Positions 8,170 through 17,096 of a DNA stretch of 64,000 nucleotides are shown one piece after another. Location of the stretch: assembly GCA_029259745.1 (NCBI GenBank), contig JAJDEO010000054.1:62001-126000 (forward strand). The letters run 5' to 3'. The notes beneath the pieces were generated by a model. The model saw nothing but the letters and a program-made list of their open reading frames with translations, made no database searches and was not told where the DNA came from. This stretch comes from Planctomycetota bacterium (GTDB lineage: Bacteria; Planctomycetota; B15-G4). Positions within the stretch are counted from its first letter, which is position 1; every line of letters starts with the position of its first letter. Position numbers and translations under genes: made by a program.

Positions 8170-10800
8170 CTACCGGTTCAGCGACCGCACCGGTCGGACG
8201 CCCGTGCTTCCGCCAGCGACCTCCGGACGAGCACGATCCCGTGCTGCTGATCGCCACTTTCCCGACTGCATGCTCTCGCCACCGCGCGCGATCCTGTTGA
8301 CACGCCCGTCGCCCTCGCCGAGTCGCAGTCCGTCGCCTTCGCGGTTCGGGTAAACGTACCTGAACTGTGCGTCGAGGCACCACTCATTGACGTTTCCGAC
8401 CACGTCATGCAGTCCGAAAGCGTTGCATCGGAACGAGCCGACGGGTGCACGGGTGACGTAGCCGTCTTCGACGGACTGTTCGTACCCAGTGTCCCTACGC
8501 CAAAGGGTCGACGTCACGTCAAGGATATTTGCGTACCCCTGAAGCGAGGTCACGCTCTCACCAGTGAAATACGCGGTGGTCGTCCCCGCGCGCGCTGCGT
8601 ACTCCCATTGCGCCTCCGTGGGAAGAACCAGACCATGCGTCTCGAGAACGGACTTCGAGCGATGCCAGTTGATATTCTCCACCGGATGTGTCTCATCGAC
8701 AACGACCCCGCCAATATTTTCGAAGCCAACGTTGAAATGCGAAGGCCAGTCACCTTGTGTTAGACGCGCCCATTGGGCCTGCGTCATTTCATACTTTGAC
8801 GTGAAGAAAGCATCCAGTGCGACGGTGTGAACGGGACTCTCCTCAAAATCATACGCTTGAGGGTCATAGTGAGCATTCCCTGGCTCCTTGCTCTGCGCGC
8901 CAATCGTCGCCGTGCCGCCCGGGATCAACACAAACACCAGTCCCGTCTCGGGACGAATGATCAGGTGGCCCGCGTGCGGATCAATGTCCGGCGCCTCGTC
9001 GTCGCGCTCGCCCGAGCGCAGGTGCACGAACTCCCAGAGCTTCGACTCGGGGTCCATGCCGATCGGGACGAGGCCGATCTGCGGTGTGATCTCGAGACCG
9101 TTGTAGAGTTCGCTGGCGAGTTCACCGTCGCTCTCACGGATCGAGAGGATCGCCTCCTGCCATTTCACCCAATGGTCGTCGATCGAACGGGTGCGGATCT
9201 CGCGGGCCCAGGCGAGGTCCTCCTCGACAGCCGGGCGGTAGACGTCGCGAAGTTCGGCAATGCCGTCGAGGATACGGGTGTAGGAGTTCGCGAGGAACGA
9301 GACGTTGTCGCCTCCCGCCGGTTGTGCGCCGGCACGGAGCGCGGTGAGCTCGGACTCGAGCTGCGGCACGATCTCGTCGAGCGGCTCGACGAGTTCGTGC
9401 AGCCACGACTCGAACTCGGGCACCATCTCGGGCCACGCCGGCTGCATGGTGTCTAACTTCGCACGCGCCTCCTCCACGCGTGCCTGGGCTGCCAGGAGGC
9501 TCGTCGTTCGCAGGGCCTCCTCGGCCCGCGCTCGTTGGGACTCGGCATCGTCGGCCGCGCGGCGTGCAGTGTCGCGTTCGTCGTCGGCGCGGTCGGCGGC
9601 CGCCTCGGCCAGGTCGCGCTGGTCGATCGCCGCTTCTGCAGCGAGCAAGGCCAGCGCCCCCACGACGAACACCACCGCGACGAGCGTCGCCACGACCGGC
9701 TCGCGTTGGGCCCAGCGCAGCAGACGCCGCGCCACGCTCGGCGCCCGCGCGGCCACGGACCGGCCGTCGACGAGCGCGCGCAGGTCGTCCGCCAACAGCT
9801 CGGCGGTCGCGTAGCGGTCGAGCGGGTCGAGTGCCATCGCCGTCTCGACGACGAGCGCGACGTCGCGCGCCAAGCCGGGACGCACGTCGCGCAGTCGCGC
9901 CACGTCCCCTTTCACGACGGCCGCCATGACGGCCTTCTCGGACACGCCGGTGAATGCCCGCTCTCCGCTGAGACACTCGTAGAGCACGACGCCGAGCCCG
10001 TACACATCCGACCGCGCGTCGCCCGCCGTCCCCTCGAACTGCTCGGGCGCCATGTACGCCAAGGTGCCGACGTACTCGCCGGTTGTCGTCAGCATCTCGG
10101 ACGCCTCGCTGTGAAGCGCCAAGCCGAAGTCGAGCAGCACCGGCGAGCCGTCGGGACGCACGATCACGTTGCCGGGTTTGATGTCGCGGTGGATGACGCC
10201 TCGCTCGTGCGCATAGTGCAGCGCGTCGGCGAGGTCGGCGCCGAGGGCGACCCAGCGCGCGACGTCGTCACCGTCGGCCGCGACACCCTCCGACCGGCGA
10301 TCGGCGAGGATCTCGTGGAGCGTCCGCCCGTCGATGAACTCGAGCACGAGGAACGGGCGCTCGCCGTCCACGAAGTCGATCACGCGGGCGATGTTCGGGT
10401 GGACGAGGGCCGATGTCCGCGCCTCGCGGAGCTGCCGCGCCCGCGCCTTCACCGATCCGGCCAACTCGGGCCGCACGAACTTCAGCGCGACGTCACGACC
10501 TGTGTCCTCGTCGTGGGCACGCTCGACGACACCCATCCCGCCCACGCCGACGGATGACACGATCCGGTAGCGTTCTACGACGAGTTCGCCGTCGTCGACG
10601 ACGCGCACGCGCAGGTCGGCAAACATCGTGCGCGGCTCGTCGTCGCTCTCGTCGCCTTCGTCGAGCAGCCCACGCAACGTACTCGCGTCGTCGGGATACA
10701 ACGCGCACAGCTCGTCGATGGTCGCCGGCTGCCCAGGCTCACCTCGGCGCCCGTTGAACTCCTTCGCGATCGCGTGCAGTCGCGCGAGCCGATCCGTCAT
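8170..10800 (-). CDS. Membrane Ser/Thr protein kinase fused to a SUMF1-like domain
   Basis: 876 residues. A Hanks-type kinase domain spans about 78-345 with glycine loop GVGGMG (85-90), catalytic Lys107, HRD at 204-206, DFG at 224-226 and APE at 251-253. All catalytic elements are intact. One membrane helix follows (about 370-392), then an Ala/Glu/Arg-rich coiled coil (393-450). Residues from about 615 to the end form a formylglycine-generating-enzyme/SUMF1-like domain (GNVNEWC, QWEYAARAG). The C-terminus lacks the paired cysteines of true FGE, so this part is probably a sensor or binding domain. The start is supported by GGAGGAGGAAGG just upstream. The divergent sigma factor gene begins 83 bases away; kinase/ECF pairs of this kind are common in planctomycetes, which suggests joint signalling. 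Confidence 0.9.
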   Translation of the reverse strand: MTDRLARLHAIAKEFNGRRGEPGQPATIDELCALYPDDASTLRGLLDEGDESDDEPRTMFADLRVRVVDDGELVVERYRIVSSVGVGGMGVVERAHDEDTGRDVALKFVRPELAGSVKARARQLREARTSALVHPNIARVIDFVDGERPFLVLEFIDGRTLHEILADRRSEGVAADGDDVARWVALGADLADALHYAHERGVIHRDIKPGNVIVRPDGSPVLLDFGLALHSEASEMLTTTGEYVGTLAYMAPEQFEGTAGDARSDVYGLGVVLYECLSGERAFTGVSEKAVMAAVVKGDVARLRDVRPGLARDVALVVETAMALDPLDRYATAELLADDLRALVDGRSVAARAPSVARRLLRWAQREPVVATLVAVVFVVGALALLAAEAAIDQRDLAEAAADRADDERDTARRAADDAESQRARAEEALRTTSLLAAQARVEEARAKLDTMQPAWPEMVPEFESWLHELVEPLDEIVPQLESELTALRAGAQPAGGDNVSFLANSYTRILDGIAELRDVYRPAVEEDLAWAREIRTRSIDDHWVKWQEAILSIRESDGELASELYNGLEITPQIGLVPIGMDPESKLWEFVHLRSGERDDEAPDIDPHAGHLIIRPETGLVFVLIPGGTATIGAQSKEPGNAHYDPQAYDFEESPVHTVALDAFFTSKYEMTQAQWARLTQGDWPSHFNVGFENIGGVVVDETHPVENINWHRSKSVLETHGLVLPTEAQWEYAARAGTTTAYFTGESVTSLQGYANILDVTSTLWRRDTGYEQSVEDGYVTRAPVGSFRCNAFGLHDVVGNVNEWCLDAQFRYVYPNREGDGLRLGEGDGRVNRIARGGESMQSGKWRSAARDRARPEVAGGSTGVRPVRSLNR

Positions 10801-10883
10801 CCCTTCCTCCTCCGGCGCGCTACACTAACCCACATCGGAGATGTCGTGAAGATGATCGCGGCGCCGCAGGGGGAAGCACGCGC
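10801..10883. promoter_or_regulatory. Shared divergent promoter region of kinase and sigma factor genes
   Basis: This 83-base gap separates two divergently transcribed genes, so both promoters must lie here or inside the coding ends. TACACT at 10821-10826 is a possible -10 element for the plus-strand sigma factor gene; no convincing -35 was seen. The kinase ribosome binding site sits at the left edge. Confidence 0.35.
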
Positions 10884-11507
10884 ATGGACACATCGGACAA
10901 CCACTCGCCGAAGTCACGACCGCTCTGGAGCCGCCACCGTCGCGGCGATCCCGACGCACTCGGCGAGCTCCTGACGCAACGCGACCGCAAGTGGATCCAG
11001 CGCTTGGCGCGAAGTCTGCTCGGGCAACGCCTGCGTGCCGAGGTCGACTCCGGCGACGTCGTCCAAACGGCTCTCACGCGCATCCTCGCCGGGGCCCGGC
11101 GCCACGCCTTCGATTGGGTGCAGGACCGCCGCTCGCTGAACCGCCTGCTTGCGACGAAGGTCGAGCAGACGATCCGCAACGAAGCGCGCGCTCGCAACGC
11201 CGTCAAGCGCGGTGGAGCGGATGCGGTACGCGTCGACGGCGACGTCGAGCGCCTTGCGATGTCAAAGGAACCGGCCCCGCTCGAATCGCTCGTCACGCAC
11301 GAGAGTGCCGACTTCCTGGCACTCGCACGGTCGGCCCTGTCGTCGCGAGACCGACGGCTCTTGAAACTCCGCCTCGACGAAGGTCTCGGCTACGACGAGA
11401 TCGGCGAGATCCTCGGGATGTCCGCCGAGTCAGCGCGACGCGCGAAGAACCGAGCCGTGAAGCGCCTCGCGGAGATCATCCGCCGCCTCGAACGCGGCGC
11501 GCCCTGA
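10884..11507 (+). CDS. ECF-type RNA polymerase sigma factor
   Basis: 207 residues. The N-terminal half carries sigma region 2 (about residues 18-95, LWSRHRRGDPDALGEL through VDSGDVVQTAL). The C-terminal half carries region 4 (about 140-203), with a helix-turn-helix in LGYDEIGEILGMSAESARR followed by KNRAVKRLAEI. This matches the ECF sigma group that is expanded in planctomycetes. It is divergent from a membrane Ser/Thr kinase with an 83-base intergenic region, so control by that kinase is a reasonable inference. No anti-sigma gene is adjacent. It converges with folA, 4 bases beyond its stop. Confidence 0.88.
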   Translation: MDTSDNHSPKSRPLWSRHRRGDPDALGELLTQRDRKWIQRLARSLLGQRLRAEVDSGDVVQTALTRILAGARRHAFDWVQDRRSLNRLLATKVEQTIRNEARARNAVKRGGADAVRVDGDVERLAMSKEPAPLESLVTHESADFLALARSALSSRDRRLLKLRLDEGLGYDEIGEILGMSAESARRAKNRAVKRLAEIIRRLERGAP

Positions 11508-11511
11508 CCCC

Positions 11512-12114
11512 CTACCGCTCGTACACCACGAACCGCAGCGCCTCGTTGTCCTCGCCTCGCCACTGTTCACTCACGCGGTAGCGCTGCGCGATCCACTCTT
11601 CGTCGAACGGGAAGAAGACGTCGCCCCCTTTGATCTCCTCGCTCGGCACGTACGTGACGATGAGGCGATCGGGGACGAGCGGGCCGCAGCCTTCGTGCGG
11701 CGCGTCGGCGTCACCGTCCAATGGTGCCAGCGTGAGGCGGAAGATCTCGCCGCCGCCGAGGATGAAGACCTCGCCCGTGGGTGCGGCGCGTTGTGGCTCG
11801 CGGTCGATCCAGTCGGCGACGGCGTCGAGCGACGAGAACCACGTGCCGCCGTCGCGCTCGAGGCCGTCCTCGCCGATGCCGGTGCCGCGCTCGTCGGCCA
11901 CGCCGCGCGACACGACGACGTTGAGCCGCTTCGGGAGTGCGCCGTTCGTGCTGTCCCAACTCTTGCGCCCCGCCACGACGGTGTGCCCCTTCGTGCTGCG
12001 CTTGAAGTGACGCAGATCCTCGGGGTAGTACCACGGAAGATCGTTCGCGCGTCCGATCAGGCGCTCGGGTGTCATCGCCACGATCGTCGTGATGCGCACA
12101 TCGCCGATCGCCAT
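11512..12114 (-). CDS. folA: Dihydrofolate reductase
   Basis: 200 residues from ATG at 12114. It reduces dihydrofolate to tetrahydrofolate with NADPH and regenerates the cofactor consumed by thymidylate synthase. The sequence shows ITTIVAMTPERLIG, the substrate-site acid in LPWYYPEDLRHFK, the NADPH-binding VVAGRKSWDS and the ILGGGEIFR motif near the C-terminus. A longer frame extends upstream to 12195 but overlaps thyA and is Ser/Arg-rich shadow sequence, so 12114 is preferred. The gene begins 4 bases after the thyA stop, indicating one thyA-folA transcript. An insertion of acidic and Pro-rich residues around DGDADAPHEGCG lengthens it relative to the usual 160 residues. Confidence 0.92.
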   Translation of the reverse strand: MAIGDVRITTIVAMTPERLIGRANDLPWYYPEDLRHFKRSTKGHTVVAGRKSWDSTNGALPKRLNVVVSRGVADERGTGIGEDGLERDGGTWFSSLDAVADWIDREPQRAAPTGEVFILGGGEIFRLTLAPLDGDADAPHEGCGPLVPDRLIVTYVPSEEIKGGDVFFPFDEEWIAQRYRVSEQWRGEDNEALRFVVYER

Positions 12115-12118
12115 CGAG

Positions 12119-12958
12119 CTAGACCGCGACCTTGAAACGAATCGGGCCCTGGTGCTTGTAGCCGACCAGCTCGAAGTCCTCGAACGTGAGGTCATCGAGC
12201 GGCTTGTCGGCGATCACGAGCTTGGGCAGCTCTCCGGGCGTGCGCAGGAGCTGCTCGCGCAGACCCGGGACGTGATCGAACTCGGCCATCGAGCCGTCGG
12301 GCTTGTCGGTGTAGACGTGCGCATCGACGATCGTGTGCGCGAAGGTGCCGACCTCGAGGCCCGATTGCTGCGCGAGGAGCTGCGTGAGCAGCGCGTAGGC
12401 CGCGAGATTGAACGGGATGCCGAGCGCGATGTCGCCGGAGCGCTGCGTGAGGTGACAGTTGAGCCGCCCCTCGAGCACTTGGAAGGCGTAGGTGTAGTGG
12501 CACGGCGGGAGCTTGCTGCTCCACGCGTTGCCCGGCTCCCAGGCCGTGACGACCATGCGTCGGCTTTCGGGCTGCGTCCGCAGGGTGTCGAGCACGTTCT
12601 TGATCTGGTCGATCTCGCGCACGTCCCAGCCGCCCTTCCCGTCCGGAACCGCGCTGGGAAAGCGACGCCAGTAACGACCGTAGGCCGTGTCGAGGTTGCC
12701 CTCGTCATCCGCCCACGCGTCCCAGATCTTCGTGTGCTTGCGCAGGTTACGAATGTGGTCTTCGCCCGACAGGTACCACAGGAGCTCATGCAGCAAAGAA
12801 CTCCACTGCATCTTCTTCGTGGTCAGCAACGGAAAGCCGCGCTGGAGGTTCACCTGGTAGTGGGCCGAGAAGCACGAGATCGTGTCGATCCCGGTGCGGC
12901 TCGGCTTGCGCACACCGTGGTCGAGAACGTGCCTGACGAGATCGAGGTACTCCTTCAT
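12119..12958 (-). CDS. thyA: Thymidylate synthase
   Basis: 279 residues from ATG at 12958. It makes dTMP from dUMP using methylene-tetrahydrofolate. Visible family features are RTGIDTISCF near the N-terminus, KIWDAWAD and the YGRYWRRF region, the catalytic cysteine in LPPCHY (Cys153), and RSGDIALGIPFNLAAYALLT for dUMP and folate binding. The length fits the family (about 264-280). A longer upstream frame (to 13225) runs into the divergent gene and is not homologous, so the internal ATG is chosen. It is the first gene of a pair with folA, which supplies reduced folate. Confidence 0.96.
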   Translation of the reverse strand: MKEYLDLVRHVLDHGVRKPSRTGIDTISCFSAHYQVNLQRGFPLLTTKKMQWSSLLHELLWYLSGEDHIRNLRKHTKIWDAWADDEGNLDTAYGRYWRRFPSAVPDGKGGWDVREIDQIKNVLDTLRTQPESRRMVVTAWEPGNAWSSKLPPCHYTYAFQVLEGRLNCHLTQRSGDIALGIPFNLAAYALLTQLLAQQSGLEVGTFAHTIVDAHVYTDKPDGSMAEFDHVPGLREQLLRTPGELPKLVIADKPLDDLTFEDFELVGYKHQGPIRFKVAV

Positions 12959-13107
12959 GCCGCGGAGTCTACCGTGCGAGCCGCCGCGAGCCGAAGGGGG
13001 TTCGGATGCGATGTGCGTCGGGCGCGGCGCGTACCCCCATGATCGATGTGCTCGACCGGAAGCGGCCCCCTCTGACACCGCGCGACGAGTTGTGGAACGA
13101 TAGCGAG

Positions 13108-15672
13108 ATGACGACGATTGACCGATCCCCGTGGGGATACGCGCTCGGAGCGCTCCTGGCCCTCTGTGCGCCGGCCTGCGCTCAGCGTGACACTCCGGCC
13201 GCCGCGCTCGCCCACGCTCTGACACCGGCGGGCACGCTGGCCGTCGATGCCATCGAGAACGGCGGCTTCGAGTGGATCGCCGACAGCACGACCACGCCGC
13301 CGAAGTACGGGGCGTATTGGGTCGGGGCGTTCGTGGCCGCGGAGGGCGACGCGACGGACCTCGTCGCCGACGACGTCGCGTGGCGCGGCGAGCGGTCGCT
13401 CGAACTCGCGGCGGGCTCGGCGGTCTCGCAGAAGCTCGTCGCCGACGAACGCTGGAGCGCGACGACCGTGGTCCGGCTCGCGGTCCGGACGGGCACGAAT
13501 GCGCTCGACGTCGCGCTCGAAGACGGCCCCGGTGAGCGCGTCACGCTCCGGATCGGCGCGGGAACGAGTTCGTGGATCGACGTCGAGACCCCGGCGGCTC
13601 GCATCACCACGGCGACAGCGCCAACGCGCGGCGCCGCGGGCTGGCAGATCGTCGAGATCCCGATCGGTGCGGCGTTCGCAGCCGCCCACGGCCGGGCGCC
13701 CACGCCGCGGCTCGTCCTGCACCTCACGGCCCCGGGCACGAACGCCGCACCCGTCTACGTCGACGACGTCGTCGCGCGGGTCCTCTGGCCCACGGCCTCG
13801 CGCAGCGATCTGCTCGCCCGCGCCCGCGAACTCGTCGACTGGCAACTCGAGCTCTGGTGGCAGCCGCGCGACGAGGGCGGACTCGGGCTCGTCGACCCGG
13901 CCACCGGCTACGTGGTCACGGCGCGCTACGACGTCAACATCGGCGCCACCCGGCCCACGGAGCGCTTCGGGCACCTGCACACCGTGCACACGCTGCTCGT
14001 CCGCTGGCTGCACCTCGCCCACGAGCACGGCTGGGACGACGAGATCACGCGCTGGACGCCCTATCTGGATCGCTTCGTCCACAGCCTGCTCGAGAACAAC
14101 TTCAACAGGCGCACGCAGCTGCCGCGGTCGGTCGAACTGGCCGATCTCAGCCCGCGTGACGACGCCCCGATCACCGTCGGAAGCTACGTCGGCTTCCTCG
14201 TCGACGCCGCCGGGCTCGTCGGCAACGACGCCCTCGCAGCTCGCTGCCGGCGTCAGGCCCGCGCCACGGCCGATGCGCTCGTCTGGCTGGCCAAGGTGCA
14301 TGACAAGCCGCGCGCGCAGAAGAACGCCCTCGCCCTCGACCAGGCAACCGGCGTGCTGGAGGGCGACGTGGTCAACTGGTTCGGCCACATGCCGCCCAAG
14401 CTCGCGCCGAACGGCAAGATCGACCAGCCGCGGCGCTTCAACTCGGCCTGGGCGATCGCGACGGGCCGGCCCTTCTGGTACCACCTGCTCAAGACTCCCG
14501 CGGCGCTTGCGCGCGTGCATTCGATCGAGCCGCGACGCGGCGACATCGAGGCCATCGCGAAGGCCGTGTCGCTCTACGAGCGCGACTGGGACGCAGCGCG
14601 CTACGACCTCGAGAACGACACCGACGACCACTACGGCTATCACGCCGAGGACATCGTCACGATTCTCGAACACGTCCCGCCGGGCTCGATCCCGCGCGCG
14701 ATCGAGTCGCTGCACGAGGCCACCGAACATCGCCTCGGACGCGCCGGCGGGTCGATCGACGACATGCTCTGGATCCAGGCGATCCGCCTCGGCACGGCCT
14801 GTGCCGGCGACAGCCCGCGCGCCTTCCAGGGCGTCGCGGCCTTCCGCGCGCTCGACGCGGAGCGCAACCCGCGCTCGTCGGATGACGCGCTCTACCAGGC
14901 CGCGATCCTCGAGCTGGCCCGCAACGATCTCAAGGGCCGCCAGCTCACCAACGGTCAGTTTACGGAGAGCTTCTTCGAGCACTGGGAGATGGTCTGCATC
15001 TGCTTCCGCGGCACCTACCAGGGCGACTGCCGCGAGCACCCGGCCGACTACTGGCACGGCGACGTCGGCGACACCTTCGGCGGCCCGCCGACGACGGGCC
15101 TCGAAGCCCAGAGCCTCGCTTTCGCCGTCGCGCCACCCGCGCGACGCCAGGAGTTCGCGGCCGCGCTCGCCCTCGTCGACGAGGTCACGCAGACGACGAT
15201 GCGTCGCGAGTACGGCATGCTCTTCGGGCTCGACGAAGCCATCGCCCGTCAGTACGAGCTGCCCGAGAAGTACACGATCGGCGTCAGCGACGGCGAGCCG
15301 GCCGCATTGGCGTATGCGATGAGCTGGCTGCGCTGCGCCAGCGACATCGCGTCGGTGCCGGCCGATCTCGGGCGCGTGCGGATCGAGCGCGACGACAACG
15401 ATCAGCTCGTCGTCGTCGGCCCCGCGGGTGCCGAGGTGACCCTGTACGCGTGGGGCGCGTCCACCGTGGCGATCACGCGTGTGGCAGACGACGACCGCCG
15501 CATCATGGCCGGGCTCCCGATCGGCGCGAAGACCCAGCGGGTCACCCTCGATGCCACCGGGCGCGCCACGATCGACGGCAGCGCGCTGACGCGCAGTGTC
15601 ATCATCCAGCCGACTCTCCAAGACCCCGACGGGGGCGGGATCCTGTCCATCGGCCCTGCCATGGCGCTCTGA
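13108..15672 (+). CDS. Large exported protein of unknown function, alpha-helical toroid-like
   Basis: 854 residues from ATG at 13108, which begins MTTIDRSPWGYALGALLALCAPACAQ, a signal peptide possibly of lipoprotein type. An upstream ATG at 13006 would precede the signal peptide and is less likely. The N-terminal 230 residues look like a beta-rich carbohydrate-binding-like module (GGFEWIADST, SWIDVETPA). The central 550 residues are helical with many Trp, His and Tyr (ARELVDWQLELWW, TDDHYGYHAEDIV, DYWHGDVGDTFGG), as in alpha/alpha-toroid glycosidases and polysaccharide lyases. The C-terminus is again beta-rich. I infer an extracytoplasmic polysaccharide-active enzyme but cannot name a family. 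It is divergent from thyA with 149 bases between. Confidence 0.7.
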   Translation: MTTIDRSPWGYALGALLALCAPACAQRDTPAAALAHALTPAGTLAVDAIENGGFEWIADSTTTPPKYGAYWVGAFVAAEGDATDLVADDVAWRGERSLELAAGSAVSQKLVADERWSATTVVRLAVRTGTNALDVALEDGPGERVTLRIGAGTSSWIDVETPAARITTATAPTRGAAGWQIVEIPIGAAFAAAHGRAPTPRLVLHLTAPGTNAAPVYVDDVVARVLWPTASRSDLLARARELVDWQLELWWQPRDEGGLGLVDPATGYVVTARYDVNIGATRPTERFGHLHTVHTLLVRWLHLAHEHGWDDEITRWTPYLDRFVHSLLENNFNRRTQLPRSVELADLSPRDDAPITVGSYVGFLVDAAGLVGNDALAARCRRQARATADALVWLAKVHDKPRAQKNALALDQATGVLEGDVVNWFGHMPPKLAPNGKIDQPRRFNSAWAIATGRPFWYHLLKTPAALARVHSIEPRRGDIEAIAKAVSLYERDWDAARYDLENDTDDHYGYHAEDIVTILEHVPPGSIPRAIESLHEATEHRLGRAGGSIDDMLWIQAIRLGTACAGDSPRAFQGVAAFRALDAERNPRSSDDALYQAAILELARNDLKGRQLTNGQFTESFFEHWEMVCICFRGTYQGDCREHPADYWHGDVGDTFGGPPTTGLEAQSLAFAVAPPARRQEFAAALALVDEVTQTTMRREYGMLFGLDEAIARQYELPEKYTIGVSDGEPAALAYAMSWLRCASDIASVPADLGRVRIERDDNDQLVVVGPAGAEVTLYAWGASTVAITRVADDDRRIMAGLPIGAKTQRVTLDATGRATIDGSALTRSVIIQPTLQDPDGGGILSIGPAMAL

Positions 15673-15744
15673 AGCGGCCATAAAGCATTACCGACAAGTG
15701 CGTTAGGACAGGACTTGGACGCGTCACGAAACCGCGAGGGCTCC

Positions 15745-15787
15745 TTGCCGAGAAAGTGATATCACTTTGCTATCTAGCTTCTGGAGG
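15745..15787 (+). promoter_or_regulatory. Perfect 16-bp palindromic operator upstream of the SPFH gene
   Basis: AAAGTGATATCACTTT at 15753-15768 is a perfect inverted repeat. It lies just after TTGCCG (15745-15750, a possible -35) and just before the AT-rich TGCTATCTAG (a possible -10). Such placement would let a bound dimer block transcription. A ribosome binding site (GGAGG, 15783-15787) follows. The ribbon-helix-helix protein encoded second in the operon is the natural candidate binder, which is inference. Confidence 0.6.
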
Positions 15788-15795
15788 AGCCCCTG

Positions 15796-16704
15796 ATGTC
15801 CGAACGCACTGCACCCGCCCCGATCCGCGACCCGTCCAACGAGCGGGCCATCCACCCGACCAGCGGCTGGGCCTACTTCGTGGCCTTCGTCGGCACGATG
15901 ATCGCACTTCCGGTCCTCGCAGCCGTCACCGGCACCAACGACCCAGCCGTCGCCATCCCGATCGTGCTCGTCGAAATCGCGCTCTTCGTCTGCCTGTTCG
16001 GCTTCTTCATCGTCGAACCGAACATGTCGCGCGTCCTCGTGCTCTTCGGCAAATACCGCGGCACGGTGCGTGAAGACGGCTTCTTCTGGGTAAACCCATT
16101 CACCTCGAAAACCAAGGTCTCGCTCAAAGCGCAGAACACGGCCTCCGAGACGATCAAGGTCAACGACCTGGCGGGCAACCCGATCGAGATCGGGGCCGTG
16201 CTCGTCTGGCAGGTGCTCGACACGGCCCAGGCGCAGTTCGACGTCGAGGACCACTACACCTACGTGAACGTGCAGCTCGAGGCGGCCGTGCGGCAGCTCG
16301 CTCAGAATCATCCGTACGACGAGAACTCGGGCCCGTCCGACGTGCCGAACCTGCGCGGAGACACGACCGAGGTGTCCGACAAGCTGCAGGACATGATCCA
16401 AGACCGGCTTGATCGCGCCGGGATCCGCGTGCTCGAGGCACGCCTCAGCGAGCTGGCCTACGCGCCGGAGATCGCCTCGGCGATGCTGCAACGCCAGCAG
16501 GCCCAGGCCGTCGTGGCGGCGCGCGAGACGATCGTGGAAGGCGCCGTCTCGATGGTCGAACAGGCGTTGGCCAACCTCTCGGCCCGAGGCGTCGTCGAGC
16601 TCGACGACGAGCGTCGCGCGACACTCGTCGGCAACCTGCTCGTCGTGCTGTGCGGCTCGGCGCCGGCCACGCCGGTGCTCAACACCGGCTCGCTTTACAA
16701 CTGA
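15796..16704 (+). CDS. SPFH/Band-7 domain membrane protein
   Basis: 302 residues. Two hydrophobic segments (about 25-45 and 54-75) anchor it to the membrane. The rest is an SPFH domain of the stomatin/prohibitin/HflK type, with VEPNMSRVLVLFGKYRGTVREDGFFWVNPF, VNDLAGNPIEIGAVLVWQV and the amphipathic C-terminal ELAYAPEIASAMLQRQQAQAVVAARETIVEGA. SPFH proteins oligomerise into membrane rings or microdomains and often modulate membrane proteases. ATG at 15796 is preceded by GGAGG. It heads an apparent operon with a ribbon-helix-helix gene, with a palindrome in its promoter region. Confidence 0.9.
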   Translation: MSERTAPAPIRDPSNERAIHPTSGWAYFVAFVGTMIALPVLAAVTGTNDPAVAIPIVLVEIALFVCLFGFFIVEPNMSRVLVLFGKYRGTVREDGFFWVNPFTSKTKVSLKAQNTASETIKVNDLAGNPIEIGAVLVWQVLDTAQAQFDVEDHYTYVNVQLEAAVRQLAQNHPYDENSGPSDVPNLRGDTTEVSDKLQDMIQDRLDRAGIRVLEARLSELAYAPEIASAMLQRQQAQAVVAARETIVEGAVSMVEQALANLSARGVVELDDERRATLVGNLLVVLCGSAPATPVLNTGSLYN

Positions 16705-16714
16705 TCGAGTCGTC

Positions 16715-16749
16715 GCCGGCAGCGCGGAACGTCTTCCCGCGCTGCCGGC
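16715..16749 (+). promoter_or_regulatory. Strong hairpin between SPFH and RHH genes
   Basis: A 13-bp perfect stem (16715-16727 with 16737-16749) encloses a 9-base loop. No T-tract follows, and the next gene starts 16 bases on. It could attenuate or process the transcript so that the downstream regulator is made at a lower level. Confidence 0.5.
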
Positions 16750-16764
16750 ACGCTGATCGACACG

Positions 16765-17067
16765 ATGCCAGCCCCACCGAACACGCCCGATTCCACGACG
16801 CCGCCCGAGGAGGACGGCGACGCCGAGGGTGGCGATCCGCCGCCACGCAAGGGCGGGCGGCCGTCGAAAGGGCCTCGCAAGGGTTTCCTCCTGCGTCTTC
16901 CGCCGGCCCTGCTCGAGGAGCTGCGCTCGTGGGCCAACCAGGAGATGCGCAGTCTGAATGGGCATCTCGAATACGTGCTGCGCGACGCGGTGCGTCGGCG
17001 CGGGCGCTCCCTTGACGACGAAGACGAGGACGAGCCGGAGGGCACGGGACCGAAGGACAGCGCCTGA
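16765..17067 (+). CDS. Arc-like ribbon-helix-helix DNA-binding protein
   Basis: 100 residues. A basic linker (PRKGGRPSKGPRKG) is followed by a strand-helix-helix unit (about 41-76): FLLRLPPALLEELRSWAN, then SLNGHLEYVLRDAVRRR. This is the pattern of Arc/MetJ-type RHH repressors, which bind palindromes as dimers of dimers. The N-terminus is acidic and Pro-rich, and the C-terminus is acidic. It follows the SPFH gene by 60 bases, and a perfect palindrome precedes that operon, so autoregulation is likely. Confidence 0.82.
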   Translation: MPAPPNTPDSTTPPEEDGDAEGGDPPPRKGGRPSKGPRKGFLLRLPPALLEELRSWANQEMRSLNGHLEYVLRDAVRRRGRSLDDEDEDEPEGTGPKDSA

Positions 17068-17096
17068 TACGATGCCGTTTTCCCCTGGTCTCGCCG

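Noticed and set aside
11512..12195. Longer N-terminus for dihydrofolate reductase
   Set aside because: The extra 27 residues are Ser/Arg-rich and overlap the thyA coding end; the ATG at 12114 fits the family start.
12955..15681. 908-codon open frame on the minus strand
   Set aside because: It covers the exported protein gene antisense, is Arg/Asp-rich and has no signal or domain; the plus-strand gene has a signal peptide and a coherent layout.
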